DNA from: Candidatus Azambacteria bacterium
GTDB lineage: Bacteria; Patescibacteriota; Minisyncoccia; GWC2-36-17; WO2-46-25
Reading direction: 5' to 3'
Length of the DNA: 20,511 nt
NCBI GenBank assembly: GCA_024654415.1
Contig: JANLHQ010000084.1
Location: 1-20,511, forward strand
Part shown: positions 1 to 6,442 of the stretch, one piece after another
Numbering within the stretch: the first letter of the stretch is position 1
How the letters are laid out: each line of letters starts with the position of its first letter
The notes under the pieces: generated by a model
Database searches by the model: none
What the model was told of the DNA's origin: nothing
Seen by the model: only the letters and a program-made list of their open reading frames with translations
Translations under genes and position numbers: made by a program

Positions 1-1
1 C

Positions 2-196
2 GCAAGAGTTCGAGAAATATTGGAAAAAATCGTGCGGAAAGATGTGCGAGGGCTTGAAATTAAAAAGCTGAAAACAAGAAAAGACATCTTCCGCGTCCGT
101 AAAGGGGATATCCGGATCATTTATCGCGACAACAACGGTAGTATATTAATCCTCGCCATCGAACGTCGCAATGATAATACGTACTCAAAATTCTAG
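2..196 (+). CDS. RelE/ParE-type toxin, 3' part only
   Basis: The reading frame is open from the left edge of the window and ends at TAG 194-196, giving the last 64 residues of a protein whose start lies outside. Visible features are typical of the RelE/ParE fold: a basic helix-to-strand stretch GLEIKKLKTRKDIFRVRKGD, then the core strand DIRIIYRDN, and a final strand ILAIERRND. In this family such proteins are ribosome-dependent mRNA nucleases (RelE) or gyrase poisons (ParE). The sequence does not tell which applies here. No antitoxin gene is recognisable downstream, so the partner, if there is one, should lie upstream of the window. Family assignment is fairly secure; toxicity is inferred. 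Confidence 0.75.
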   Translation, partial: ARVREILEKIVRKDVRGLEIKKLKTRKDIFRVRKGDIRIIYRDNNGSILILAIERRNDNTYSKF

Positions 197-197
197 A

Positions 198-320
198 GTG
201 GACTTCTGTTCGGTAAGGTATGTTTTAAAGGCAAAAGAGGGTGAGCAACGATTTGATATGGTAGAACTAAAGAAGTTTGCGGAGCTTTACAAAAAAGAAA
301 TCGAATATTTTATAAATTAA
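198..320 (+). CDS. possible 40-residue ORF after the toxin
   Basis: A frame opens with GTG at 198 (alternative ATG at 258, giving 20 residues) and ends with TAA 318-320, just before the next gene. The peptide ends in a charged, helix-prone stretch (MVELKKFAELYKKEIEYFIN). A purine-rich stretch, GAGGGTGAG, lies about 12 bases before the ATG, which is too far for a convincing ribosome binding site. It could be a relic or a short antitoxin-like peptide. There is no positive evidence that it is translated. Confidence 0.2.
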   Translation: MDFCSVRYVLKAKEGEQRFDMVELKKFAELYKKEIEYFIN

Positions 321-326
321 AATAAT

Positions 327-1058
327 ATGAAAATACTTATTGTTATTAGTATACTTCTTATAATAACAGGTGTAACGCTGGCTAGTAGTACGGGTGCTTC
401 AGGAACATGGATGGTTCAAGCTGGTTTAATACTTCTGCTTGGCGCTTTAACAGTTTTTACCGGAAGAAGAAAGCTTTTCGCAAAAGACCCTATTTTATTA
501 AAATATGCCGAATGGGGCAGTTTTGCAGTTATGGCTTTTTTATTCATACTAGGATTTTTAAGCGATGTTTGGTCTGTGCACCCTTTGGGAGCAATAATCG
601 CACTAGCAGGATCTCTTTGGGTTGTAAAGGAGTTTTCATCCGACAACCCCAATTCGGAACATGAGAGAGAAGAGAGGATCAAAGAACTCACGAGTGAAAA
701 CACCAATCAAAAAATGGGATTGGAGAAAATTAAAAAATGGTCAGAGGTGTATCCTTTCGTTAAATGGTTGGGAGTGCCATTGGGTATCCTTCTTGTTCTC
801 TGGTTATCAAAAAGCATTTTGATTGCATTTGTTGTCGGTTTTGGGATTGTTGCTTTTCTTGATAAACAATCAATTCAGGTAAAAGGTCTTAATCGTGTAA
901 CTATGCTCTTGATATTGTATGCGGTCGGATTCTGTCTCCTGATAATAGGGACATTCAAAATCACAGACCCGTATGCCGGAATTTTCTATAACATAGGTGA
1001 TGTGTTTTTTGACCTTGATTCATACATCTTCCTGCGGGATATAACACGAGGATTATAG
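327..1058 (+). CDS. multi-pass membrane protein of unknown function
   Basis: The 243-residue protein is not recognised. Hydrophobic segments are visible at about residues 3-22, 28-46, 63-82, 85-103, 143-160, 161-178 and 188-210, so about seven membrane passes are likely. A charged, glutamate- and lysine-rich cytoplasmic-type loop (residues about 104-140, rich in E/R/K/N) separates two halves of four and three segments. The ATG follows the previous stop by only a few bases, with no Shine-Dalgarno sequence. Base composition is AT-rich like the rest of 1-2650 and unlike the region after 2650, which suggests acquired or fast-evolving DNA. No catalytic motif is visible. Confidence 0.7.
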   Translation: MKILIVISILLIITGVTLASSTGASGTWMVQAGLILLLGALTVFTGRRKLFAKDPILLKYAEWGSFAVMAFLFILGFLSDVWSVHPLGAIIALAGSLWVVKEFSSDNPNSEHEREERIKELTSENTNQKMGLEKIKKWSEVYPFVKWLGVPLGILLVLWLSKSILIAFVVGFGIVAFLDKQSIQVKGLNRVTMLLILYAVGFCLLIIGTFKITDPYAGIFYNIGDVFFDLDSYIFLRDITRGL

Positions 1059-1065
1059 GGATTAT

Positions 1066-1094
1066 TTGACAAGATATTTGAGTTCTTTTTTAAA
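1066..1094 (+). promoter_or_regulatory. weak candidate promoter before the HEPN-like gene
   Basis: A consensus -35 box TTGACA (1066-1071) is followed after 17 bases by TTTAAA (1089-1094), a poor -10. The same stretch contains a short palindrome, GTTCTT...AAGAAC (about 1082-1098). The gene starts at 1141. Reported only because the -35 is perfect. Confidence 0.3.
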
Positions 1095-1140
1095 GAACGA
1101 CTTTATGATAGTGATAAGCATAAGTAAATAAGAATTTATT

Positions 1141-1821
1141 ATGAATCAAGACATAGAGAAATTAATAAATTCGACTACGATTGTTAAGGTAATAGACAAT
1201 AAGAGAAGGGTAATTATCTTTGGTGATGAGTATTTCGCGAGTAGATTTCAAAGAGATCAAGGACAACAAATTGATTCATCAAGCTTAGAAGGTAGTTGGG
1301 ATAAAAAATGGCGATCTTTCGGTGATATTTGGGCGCCAGAAAGACAAAATTATCGCTTTTTATATGATTCATTTAAGTTATTTTATTATAGCTTTGAACA
1401 GTTGAGATTTAATAAGCTTCAATCTATACAGAATTATGATGATAAAAAGAAGATTTTATATTTTAATTATCTATGCGGAGTAAATTTGTATGGCGTTTAT
1501 CATCACGGAAAGAAATGCATTGATTTGCTCAAAGCATTAGACCTTATTCAAGCAAGTAATCAAAATTGGGATTTTTATTTAAAATTTTCAGAAACAAGGA
1601 ATAAGCTCATAGAACATAATTTTAATCCGTATGACTCTAAGCGACAACCGCTTAATCTGCAAATAGAGCCTCACATATTGTCATTAATAAGTACAAATTC
1701 TTTATTGGAAATTGCAATTCATAAGCCTAGTCAAGAAAGAGTATTTGATGTCTATGTTGATTATTATGAAGATTATTTTGATTTAGAAAAAAATATTGGC
1801 GATGTTATAAAAACATTTTAG
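1141..1821 (+). CDS. unknown AT-rich gene with HEPN-like R-x5-H motif
   Basis: The 226-residue protein is not recognised as a whole. Residues about 75-135 are helix-rich with many aromatics (FKLFYYSFEQLRF). The segment ETRNKLIEHN at 151-160 places Arg153 and His159 as R-x5-H, preceded by a helix. HEPN ribonuclease and nucleotidyl-transfer-associated domains carry an R-x4-6-H motif in just such a helical setting, so a HEPN-type domain is possible. The motif alone is short and could be chance. Residues 1-70 form a separate, more polar N-terminal part and there is an acidic, tyrosine-rich C-terminus. Its neighbours (toxin fragment, unknown membrane protein, riboswitch) fit an accessory or defence-like block, but no function is shown. 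Confidence 0.65.
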   Translation: MNQDIEKLINSTTIVKVIDNKRRVIIFGDEYFASRFQRDQGQQIDSSSLEGSWDKKWRSFGDIWAPERQNYRFLYDSFKLFYYSFEQLRFNKLQSIQNYDDKKKILYFNYLCGVNLYGVYHHGKKCIDLLKALDLIQASNQNWDFYLKFSETRNKLIEHNFNPYDSKRQPLNLQIEPHILSLISTNSLLEIAIHKPSQERVFDVYVDYYEDYFDLEKNIGDVIKTF

Positions 1822-1872
1822 ATTTTTGCCTTGCAGTTATTTTAAGAAAAGAGAATAAGAAAATATATAGCA

Positions 1873-1902
1873 TTGACCCTCTTCTGTATAACAAGTTAAG
1901 AT
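1873..1902 (+). promoter_or_regulatory. promoter of the SAM riboswitch transcript
   Basis: TTGACC (1873-1878) is followed after 18 bases by TAAGAT (1897-1902). Each box is one or two changes from the sigma-70-type consensus. A start near 1909 puts the riboswitch aptamer about 13 bases into the transcript, as expected for a cis-acting leader. Confidence 0.65.
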
Positions 1903-1921
1903 GCTAATGCAATTGAATAGG

Positions 1922-2024
1922 CGTTTATCAAGAGTGTGGTGAGAGCAACTGGCTCAATGACCCACCGGCAACCCTCGGAAACGAGAAGGTGCCACATCCA
2001 GCCCCGAGAGGGGAAAGATAATGG
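1922..2024 (+). promoter_or_regulatory. SAM-I (S-box) riboswitch aptamer
   Basis: The order and wording of conserved elements match the SAM-I class. P1 is TTATC (1925-1929) with GATAA (2017-2021). It is followed by the AAGAG joining segment, then the P2 arm and K-turn region with loop CTGG (1949-1952). The invariant GGCAACC lies at 1967-1973. A P3 hairpin, CTCG-GAAA-CGAG (1974-1985), closes onto AAGGTGCCA, with GGCA 1967-1970 pairing TGCC 1990-1993. CCAG (1998-2001) is complementary to the P2 loop CTGG and would form the pseudoknot. P4 is CCCC-GAGA-GGGG (2002-2013), followed by AAAGATAA. In this family SAM binding stabilises P1 and turns downstream genes off, so the two genes behind it should be expressed when SAM is scarce. 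Confidence 0.93.
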
Positions 2025-2030
2025 TCGGTT

Positions 2031-2066
2031 ACTCTTTCCTGTTTCGGGAGAGAGTTTTTTATTTTT
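2031..2066 (+). terminator. riboswitch expression-platform terminator
   Basis: ACTCTTTCC (2031-2039) pairs with GGAGAGAGT (2047-2055), one G-T wobble, 7-base loop, followed by six T (2055-2060) and a further T-rich run. A competing antiterminator is visible: GGAAAGA (2012-2018, the 3' strand of P4 and P1) is perfectly complementary to TCTTTCC (2033-2039). Bound SAM would lock P1/P4 and free the terminator. Without SAM the 7-bp antiterminator can form. This is a complete transcription-attenuation switch. Confidence 0.9.
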
Positions 2067-2085
2067 AAATTGATCAAATAGAAAA

Positions 2086-2343
2086 ATGGGAATTCAAATA
2101 TCGTTACACGCTTCAGAATACGGCAACCTGCTTCAGGAGCTCAAAACAAATAGGGAGATTCATGTTCGTGATTCTGGCGTTGGTTTTAGAATACGACATT
2201 TTCTAGAAATTACAGGGGAGGAGAAAAGGCCATTTTCTGACCGAGAGATTGAAATTCTGGTCGAGCATTATGAGTACTTTAATGACTTCTTTATTAAGCA
2301 CGGTTTACTGACGGTAAAAAAACAAATATGCAAAACGCAATAA
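2086..2343 (+). CDS. small unknown protein, first gene under the SAM riboswitch
   Basis: The 85-residue protein is not recognised. The frame is closed by TGA at 2071, so ATG 2086 is the only possible start. It lies 20 bases after the riboswitch T-run and has no Shine-Dalgarno sequence. The protein is soluble and charged, with a helical middle and end (SDREIEILVEHYEYFNDFF), and has no membrane segment, signal peptide or metal-binding cluster. Its last 16 bases overlap the next gene, so the two are probably translated together. Its position directly behind a complete SAM-I switch implies a role linked to SAM or methionine shortage, but nothing in the protein resembles methionine-pathway enzymes or transporters. 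Confidence 0.6.
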   Translation: MGIQISLHASEYGNLLQELKTNREIHVRDSGVGFRIRHFLEITGEEKRPFSDREIEILVEHYEYFNDFFIKHGLLTVKKQICKTQ

Positions 2344-2627
2344 AAATCAAACGCGTTATAGACGATGGCAGTAAGGAGGAAAAAGAAATTTACGAATTAC
2401 CCGAGGATAGTAGTAGATATTGCCTGCTCGGAAAGGCAATAGGAATAAATATGAATCACTGCATTATATTGGGGTCGAAACATAAAAATGGTTTTTGGCA
2501 CAGAGTATATGGGTACAGAATTATTCAGAATTGGGAGATTGAGAAAATGATGTTCGAAGCAATGAAAAAAATTAGGCCCGAAATAGAGCCGTATATTACC
2601 GTAGCTTTTTTTGAGCGTCTTACATAA
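2328..2627 (+). CDS. small unknown protein, second gene under the SAM riboswitch
   Basis: The 99-residue protein is not recognised. ATG 2328 lies inside the preceding gene (overlap 16 bases, different frame) and there is no separate ribosome binding site, so translational coupling is likely. The N-terminal part is strand-like and charged (KIKRVIDDGSKEEKEIYELP). The middle has a GINMNHCIILGSKHKNGFWH segment with several polar residues, and the end is an amphipathic helix followed by a short strand. No transmembrane segment is seen. A small overlapping pair can be a toxin-antitoxin module, but neither protein shows a known toxin fold motif, so this remains open. Confidence 0.6.
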   Translation: MQNAIKIKRVIDDGSKEEKEIYELPEDSSRYCLLGKAIGINMNHCIILGSKHKNGFWHRVYGYRIIQNWEIEKMMFEAMKKIRPEIEPYITVAFFERLT

Positions 2628-2630
2628 TTC

Positions 2631-2651
2631 TAACGAGACTAAGTCTCGTTA
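2631..2651. repeat. 21-bp palindrome between convergent genes
   Basis: TAACGAGACT (2631-2640) and AGTCTCGTTA (2642-2651) are perfect inverted copies around one base. It starts four bases after the stop of the second riboswitch gene and covers the stop codon of mfd on the other strand. It could act as a bidirectional terminator, but neither side has a clear T-run, so termination is uncertain. Confidence 0.5.
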
Positions 2652-4706
2652 ATTACTTTCTTTAGTGGTTTGCAATCGCTCGATTGCTTCGTTCAGGATC
2701 TGGCAGTACAGATTAAGGCCGACTTGGTTGACGGCGCCCGATTGTTTTTTGCCTAAAATATTGCCTGCTCCGCGAATCTCCAAGTCGCGCTGGGCGATGA
2801 AATACCCGCTACCGAGCTCGCGCGCTTCTTCAAGCGCTTCAAGTCGTTTGCGCGCCATGTCGCCAAGCTTCTGCGCGGAATAAAAGAAATACGCGTACGC
2901 TTTTTTATCCGACCGGCCTATTCTTCCGCGTATCTGGTACGCCTGCGCGAGGCCGAGACGCCCTGCGTCTTCCACGATAAGCGTGTTTGCATTTTTCAGA
3001 TCAAGTCCGTTTTCGATAATAGTGGTGGCAACTAACACATCGAATTTTCCAGCTTTAAAATCATGCATCGTTTTACGCAACGCAAGCTCACTGGTTCTCC
3101 CGTGTGCGGTGCCGTAGCGCGCCTGCGGCACCAACTCTTCAAGTGAGCGCTTTACGGCTTCAAGCGTTTCTATTTTATTATGGAGAAAATATATCTGCCC
3201 TTTTCGCGCAAGCTCATCGGTGAGCGCCTTTTTTACCATCGCTTTGTCGTAGGGAAGCACGAATGTTTCGATTGGTTGGCGGGAGGGAGGAGGAGTATTG
3301 ATGACGCTGATGCTACGCAGACCAGAGAGCGAAAGATACAGTGTGCGGGGGATAGGGGTGGCAGACAGGCTTAGCACATCAATGCTTTCACGGAGTTTTT
3401 TAAATGTTTCCTTTTGACGTACGCCAAAGCGCTGTTCTTCATCGATGATGACCAGCCCGATGTTTTTGAATTGAACATCGGGAGAAAGAACGCGATGCGT
3501 GCCGATGACGATATCAACGGTACCCTTTGTGAGTTTTGCGAGCGTTTCGCGCTGTGCCGTTTTGCTTTCAAACCGTGAGAGCATTCCGATGGCGATCGGG
3601 AATTTTTCAAATCGTTTGGTGAATGTTTCAAAGTGCTGATCGGCGAGCACGGTGGTGGGGCAGAGGAGCGCAACCTGCCTCCCTGCATGTACTGCCTTAA
3701 ATGCGGCACGGAGCGCGACCTCGGTTTTCCCGAAGCCGACATCGCCACAAATGAGGCGGTCCATCGGCTGATCGCGTTCCATATCGGCAAATACTTCTTC
3801 GATTGCTTTCTGCTGGTCGATAGTTTCAAGATGTTCAAAAATGCTATCAAATTCACGCTGGTCGACCCCATGCGCTGGATATGGTTCGCGGGTTGCCTGC
3901 GTTCGCTTTGCATACAACTCAAGTAGTTCTTTGCCGAGTATCTGCGCGTCCTCGGTGACCTTGCGTTTCGCATGTTCCCATGTGGTACCTGAAAGACGGT
4001 GAATGGTCGGCTGTTCAAGGCCGATATATAAGGAAAGCTTTTTTACCTTATCCTCGGGCACATACAGTGTGTCGTGTTCTGGACGTCTCACGACTACGCT
4101 ATCGCTTCGCTGGACTGCTGTTTGTATGCCAATCCCTTCGCTCTTGGACAAACAGGGAGCGTGTGGCGGCGCATACTCAAGGACATAATATTTTTTCTCT
4201 TCTCCCTCTATGACGCGTTCTTTTATGCCCCGGAAGATGCCAATGCCATGATCGATGTGTACGAGATAATCTCCTTCTTTTAAATTATGGAGGTGGGAAA
4301 TCTCCCGTTTGAGCATTTCCTTTTTCAACAAATGTGCTTTGCGCTCACCGGCAGTTTCTTCTTTTTTAAGATGCGCGATCGTTTCAATGCTGTTTCCGAG
4401 AAATTCGATACGCACGGGGTGATCGATGTTGAGCGGGAATATCGTTACCGCGCCGCCGATAACAGAAAACTCTCCTTCGCCCGCGATGCGTTGTGTTTTT
4501 TCGTATTCAAGTTCATCGAGAGATCGCAGAAATTCAGACATGCTGATACGCATGCCTTCTTCTAGTATTGTCGCGCGACGCGCCCAGAAGGCGTCCGTGG
4601 CGATAAGTCGCTTTATTTTTTCGTCGTTTTCCTCAAACCACAAAACATCCCTTTCAGCAAAGATGGGGATGAATGCGGCGATCAGTATTTTATTGTGATG
4701 TTTCAT
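2649..4706 (-). CDS. mfd: reduced transcription-repair coupling factor Mfd
   Basis: Mfd is a DNA translocase that pushes stalled RNA polymerase off damaged DNA. This version has 685 residues against about 1,150 in well-studied bacteria. Residues about 45-115 match the D1a/D2 junction of the UvrB-like module (GEFSVIGGAVTIFPL) but most of that module is missing. The RNA-polymerase-interacting domain follows at about 143-230 (DYLVHIDHGIGIFRGI). The helicase core has Walker A GDVGFGKTE (321-329), DEEQRFGV (422-429), SATPIPRT (448-455), TTIIENGLD (561-569) and RGRIGRSD (593-600). It stops at about 685, with no C-terminal D7 domain. The start is fixed by AAAGGAGG (4713-4720) six bases upstream. Residues about 180-211 interrupt the RID with an insertion, described separately. 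RecG is excluded by the RID. Confidence 0.9.
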   Translation of the reverse strand: MKHHNKILIAAFIPIFAERDVLWFEENDEKIKRLIATDAFWARRATILEEGMRISMSEFLRSLDELEYEKTQRIAGEGEFSVIGGAVTIFPLNIDHPVRIEFLGNSIETIAHLKKEETAGERKAHLLKKEMLKREISHLHNLKEGDYLVHIDHGIGIFRGIKERVIEGEEKKYYVLEYAPPHAPCLSKSEGIGIQTAVQRSDSVVVRRPEHDTLYVPEDKVKKLSLYIGLEQPTIHRLSGTTWEHAKRKVTEDAQILGKELLELYAKRTQATREPYPAHGVDQREFDSIFEHLETIDQQKAIEEVFADMERDQPMDRLICGDVGFGKTEVALRAAFKAVHAGRQVALLCPTTVLADQHFETFTKRFEKFPIAIGMLSRFESKTAQRETLAKLTKGTVDIVIGTHRVLSPDVQFKNIGLVIIDEEQRFGVRQKETFKKLRESIDVLSLSATPIPRTLYLSLSGLRSISVINTPPPSRQPIETFVLPYDKAMVKKALTDELARKGQIYFLHNKIETLEAVKRSLEELVPQARYGTAHGRTSELALRKTMHDFKAGKFDVLVATTIIENGLDLKNANTLIVEDAGRLGLAQAYQIRGRIGRSDKKAYAYFFYSAQKLGDMARKRLEALEEARELGSGYFIAQRDLEIRGAGNILGKKQSGAVNQVGLNLYCQILNEAIERLQTTKESN
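4074..4169 (-). repeat. in-frame insertion with palindrome inside mfd
   Basis: In related Mfd proteins the strand ending LEYA is followed almost directly by D-x-LYVP. Here about 32 residues (180-211, beginning PPHAPCLSK) lie between them. On the DNA, the middle of this stretch is a hairpin: CTGTTTGT (4118-4125) with ACAAACAG (4148-4155), plus CCAA (4129-4132) with TTGG (4144-4147). Immediately before the hairpin, 4102-4117 matches 9473-9488 of the intergenic palindromic element at 15 of 16 bases. The pattern resembles protein-coding palindromic elements such as those of Rickettsia. Insertion boundaries are estimated from remembered family sequence, so they are approximate. Confidence 0.5.
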
Positions 4707-4734
4707 CTGCTACCTCCTTTCTCCAGTGTGTTGT

Positions 4735-5301
4735 TTAGCCATTATATAGTGTCATCGCTTTTTGTGGGCTTTCGGTCACGGCGCAAGTGAGTGCGTCGAC
4801 CGCTTTTTTTAACACCTTCTTTAGCTCTAGCGTTTCTTTCGGTGTAAAGTTTTTTAACACAACGTCCATCGCTTGTTTTGTTTTTCGCGCTCCGCTGATG
4901 CCGATACGGACACGGTAAAATTCATTCGTCTTGAGATTCTTTATAATGTGTTCCACGCCCTTATGCCCAGCAGAGTTTTTCGCAAATGATATTTTCATCT
5001 TTCCGACAGTGAGGTCGATGTCGTCGTGCACAATAAAGATTAGTTTCGGCTTTACTTTGAAATATCTTGCAAGCGCCGCGGTGGCAAGCCCAGACTTGTT
5101 CATAAATGTTTCCGGGAGCGCAAGCGTCACTTTTTCTTTTTCCATTTTTCCGGTAGTGACCAACGCATTTGATTTCTTATCAAATGTAAACGGCAGGAGA
5201 TCGTGCTTTTTGGCGAGCTTGGTCACCACCATTCTTCCTGCATTATGCTTCGTGTTCTCGTATTCTTCGCCCGGGTTTCCTAGTCCGATGATGAGGTGCA
5301 T
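4735..5301 (-). CDS. pth: peptidyl-tRNA hydrolase
   Basis: Pth releases tRNA from peptidyl-tRNA that drops off the ribosome. The 188-residue length is normal. The catalytic and binding residues are in place: Asn9 in GLGNPG, His19 in NTKHNAG, Asn68 in FMNKSG, Asp93 in VHDDIDL and Asn109 in NSAGHKG. The gene is the middle member of a minus-strand operon, eight bases after the LCP gene and 28 bases before mfd. No Shine-Dalgarno sequence is seen at its ATG, so coupling to the upstream gene is likely. Confidence 0.96.
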   Translation of the reverse strand: MHLIIGLGNPGEEYENTKHNAGRMVVTKLAKKHDLLPFTFDKKSNALVTTGKMEKEKVTLALPETFMNKSGLATAALARYFKVKPKLIFIVHDDIDLTVGKMKISFAKNSAGHKGVEHIIKNLKTNEFYRVRIGISGARKTKQAMDVVLKNFTPKETLELKKVLKKAVDALTCAVTESPQKAMTLYNG

Positions 5302-5309
5302 AGTGTGTA

Positions 5310-6314
5310 TTATTTATTAAATATATTTTCTGCTGTTTCCGTGATGCTGTAATAGTCGAAATCTCCTGTTTTTGGCACGAGCACGAAGGCAGGCATGCCA
5401 CCCAGTTCAATCGTGGTGCTTTTCAACGGGGCCTCCGTGTCCCGTGGATTGCCATCGATGACCGTATGTATCACATTATCATAGCTAATGTTTTGAGCAA
5501 TATCATAGAAGCTTTTCACTTCCTCTTCATTGATGTCGGTTTGGATGTGTGCGGTAATCGTGCGAAAGAGTGAAATGACGGTGGGAAAGTCGTACAGCAT
5601 ATTAAGCCCGAACACTTTTTTGCGGAGCGCCTCGATGACCGCCTGCTGTTGGCGCATCCGCGCAAAGTCGCCGCCCACAGAGTGACGTGTACGAAGGTAT
5701 TTTTGCACCGTGGTACCGTCAAAGTAGCGCCATCCTTTTTCTACGGTGAATGTTTCTATGCCATCAGCATCCGTGGGGAATGCCGGATCGTTTATATCAT
5801 CGGGTACGAGCACGTTAAGTCCGCCGAGCGAATTAACAATCTGCTCGACACTACTCACATCAAGCACAAGATAATAATCGATTGACTGGCCGGTAATCGT
5901 TTCTATTGTTTGCGCAAGCAACGAAGGGTCTCTGCCGTTCATTGCAAATAAAGCGTTGATCTTCGTGCGTGCGCCAGTCGGCAGTTTCACTAAAAGATCG
6001 CGCGGCAAAGAAAGAAATGCAAGCTGGTGCGTACTTGGTTTGATGCTCGCAACGATGATGGTGTCGGTAAGGAATGGCGCGGGGTGGGGGACGCCCGTCA
6101 TGCCCAGCAAAAGTATGTTGATGCGGTCGCGTGTTTCTCCCTCAAGCGGTGCTTCAGTGTCTGCAAGAAAATTGAATGCTATCTTAGTCAGCGACAGCGG
6201 CGGCTCGTGCGTCAGCGCGCGGTCGCCCGAAATAGCCGAGGGGCGTATGAAAAAAACCGCCGCGGCAAGCACGCCAACAGCGGCAAGTTTAATAACAAGA
6301 GAAATCACCTTCAT
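5310..6314 (-). CDS. LytR-CpsA-Psr (LCP) family cell-envelope protein
   Basis: LCP enzymes attach undecaprenyl-phosphate-linked glycopolymers to the cell wall outside the membrane. The 334-residue protein has one N-terminal membrane anchor (about residues 5-23) and then the LCP domain: RINILLLGMTG (64-74), TDTIIVAS (83-90, with the metal-binding-type Asp84), LSLPRDLLVKLP (101-112, Arg105) and ARTKINALFA (115-124). The end is a strand-rich segment after residue 285. It is the first gene of the LCP-pth-mfd operon on the minus strand, divergent from the gene at 6443. The ATG at 6314 is only six bases after a TATGAT box, which suggests a leaderless mRNA. Some LCP-like proteins in reduced genomes are annotated only as transcriptional attenuator LytR; that name does not reflect the activity. 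Confidence 0.92.
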   Translation of the reverse strand: MKVISLVIKLAAVGVLAAAVFFIRPSAISGDRALTHEPPLSLTKIAFNFLADTEAPLEGETRDRINILLLGMTGVPHPAPFLTDTIIVASIKPSTHQLAFLSLPRDLLVKLPTGARTKINALFAMNGRDPSLLAQTIETITGQSIDYYLVLDVSSVEQIVNSLGGLNVLVPDDINDPAFPTDADGIETFTVEKGWRYFDGTTVQKYLRTRHSVGGDFARMRQQQAVIEALRKKVFGLNMLYDFPTVISLFRTITAHIQTDINEEEVKSFYDIAQNISYDNVIHTVIDGNPRDTEAPLKSTTIELGGMPAFVLVPKTGDFDYYSITETAENIFNK

Positions 6315-6320
6315 ACGCTA

Positions 6321-6349
6321 ATCATAGCAGAAAGGATGTGCGTACAGAA
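6321..6349 (-). promoter_or_regulatory. candidate leaderless promoter of the LCP operon
   Basis: On the minus strand TATGAT (6326-6321) is followed by six bases and then the ATG at 6314, so transcription would begin at or next to the start codon. The -35 region at 17 bases spacing is TTCTGT, a poor match. The -10 and its position are the evidence. Confidence 0.4.
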
Positions 6350-6351
6350 CC

Positions 6352-6379
6352 TTGACAAATCATGCTTTTTAAGTATACT
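6352..6379 (+). promoter_or_regulatory. strong promoter of the 6443 gene
   Basis: Perfect TTGACA (6352-6357), 16 bases, TATACT (6374-6379). A start near 6386 leaves an untranslated leader of about 57 bases before the ATG at 6443, unlike the nearby leaderless-type promoters. Confidence 0.8.
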
Positions 6380-6417
6380 AGTGTGAAACATAAAATAGCT
6401 GTTTGAAAATTGTAAAC

Positions 6418-6437
6418 ACCCTTTCGGGTAAAGGAGG
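6418..6437 (+). promoter_or_regulatory. leader hairpins and Shine-Dalgarno of the 6443 gene
   Basis: AAGGAGG (6431-6437) is a full Shine-Dalgarno five bases before the ATG. Two mutually exclusive small hairpins are possible just in front: ACCC-TTTC-GGGT (6418-6429), which leaves the ribosome site free, or CCTTT-CGGGT-AAAGG (6420-6434), which covers half of it. This could be a simple translational switch; it may equally be chance. Confidence 0.4.
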
Positions 6438-6442
6438 ATGGT

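Noticed and set aside
2..320. Complete toxin-antitoxin operon
   Set aside because: Only the toxin end is in the window, and the following 40-residue frame shows no antitoxin features, so a pair cannot be claimed.
3371..4018. Long minus-strand frame (215 residues) inside mfd
   Set aside because: It is an out-of-frame shadow of mfd on the same strand. The mfd frame carries all helicase motifs, and the shadow product is Ser/Arg-rich with no domain.
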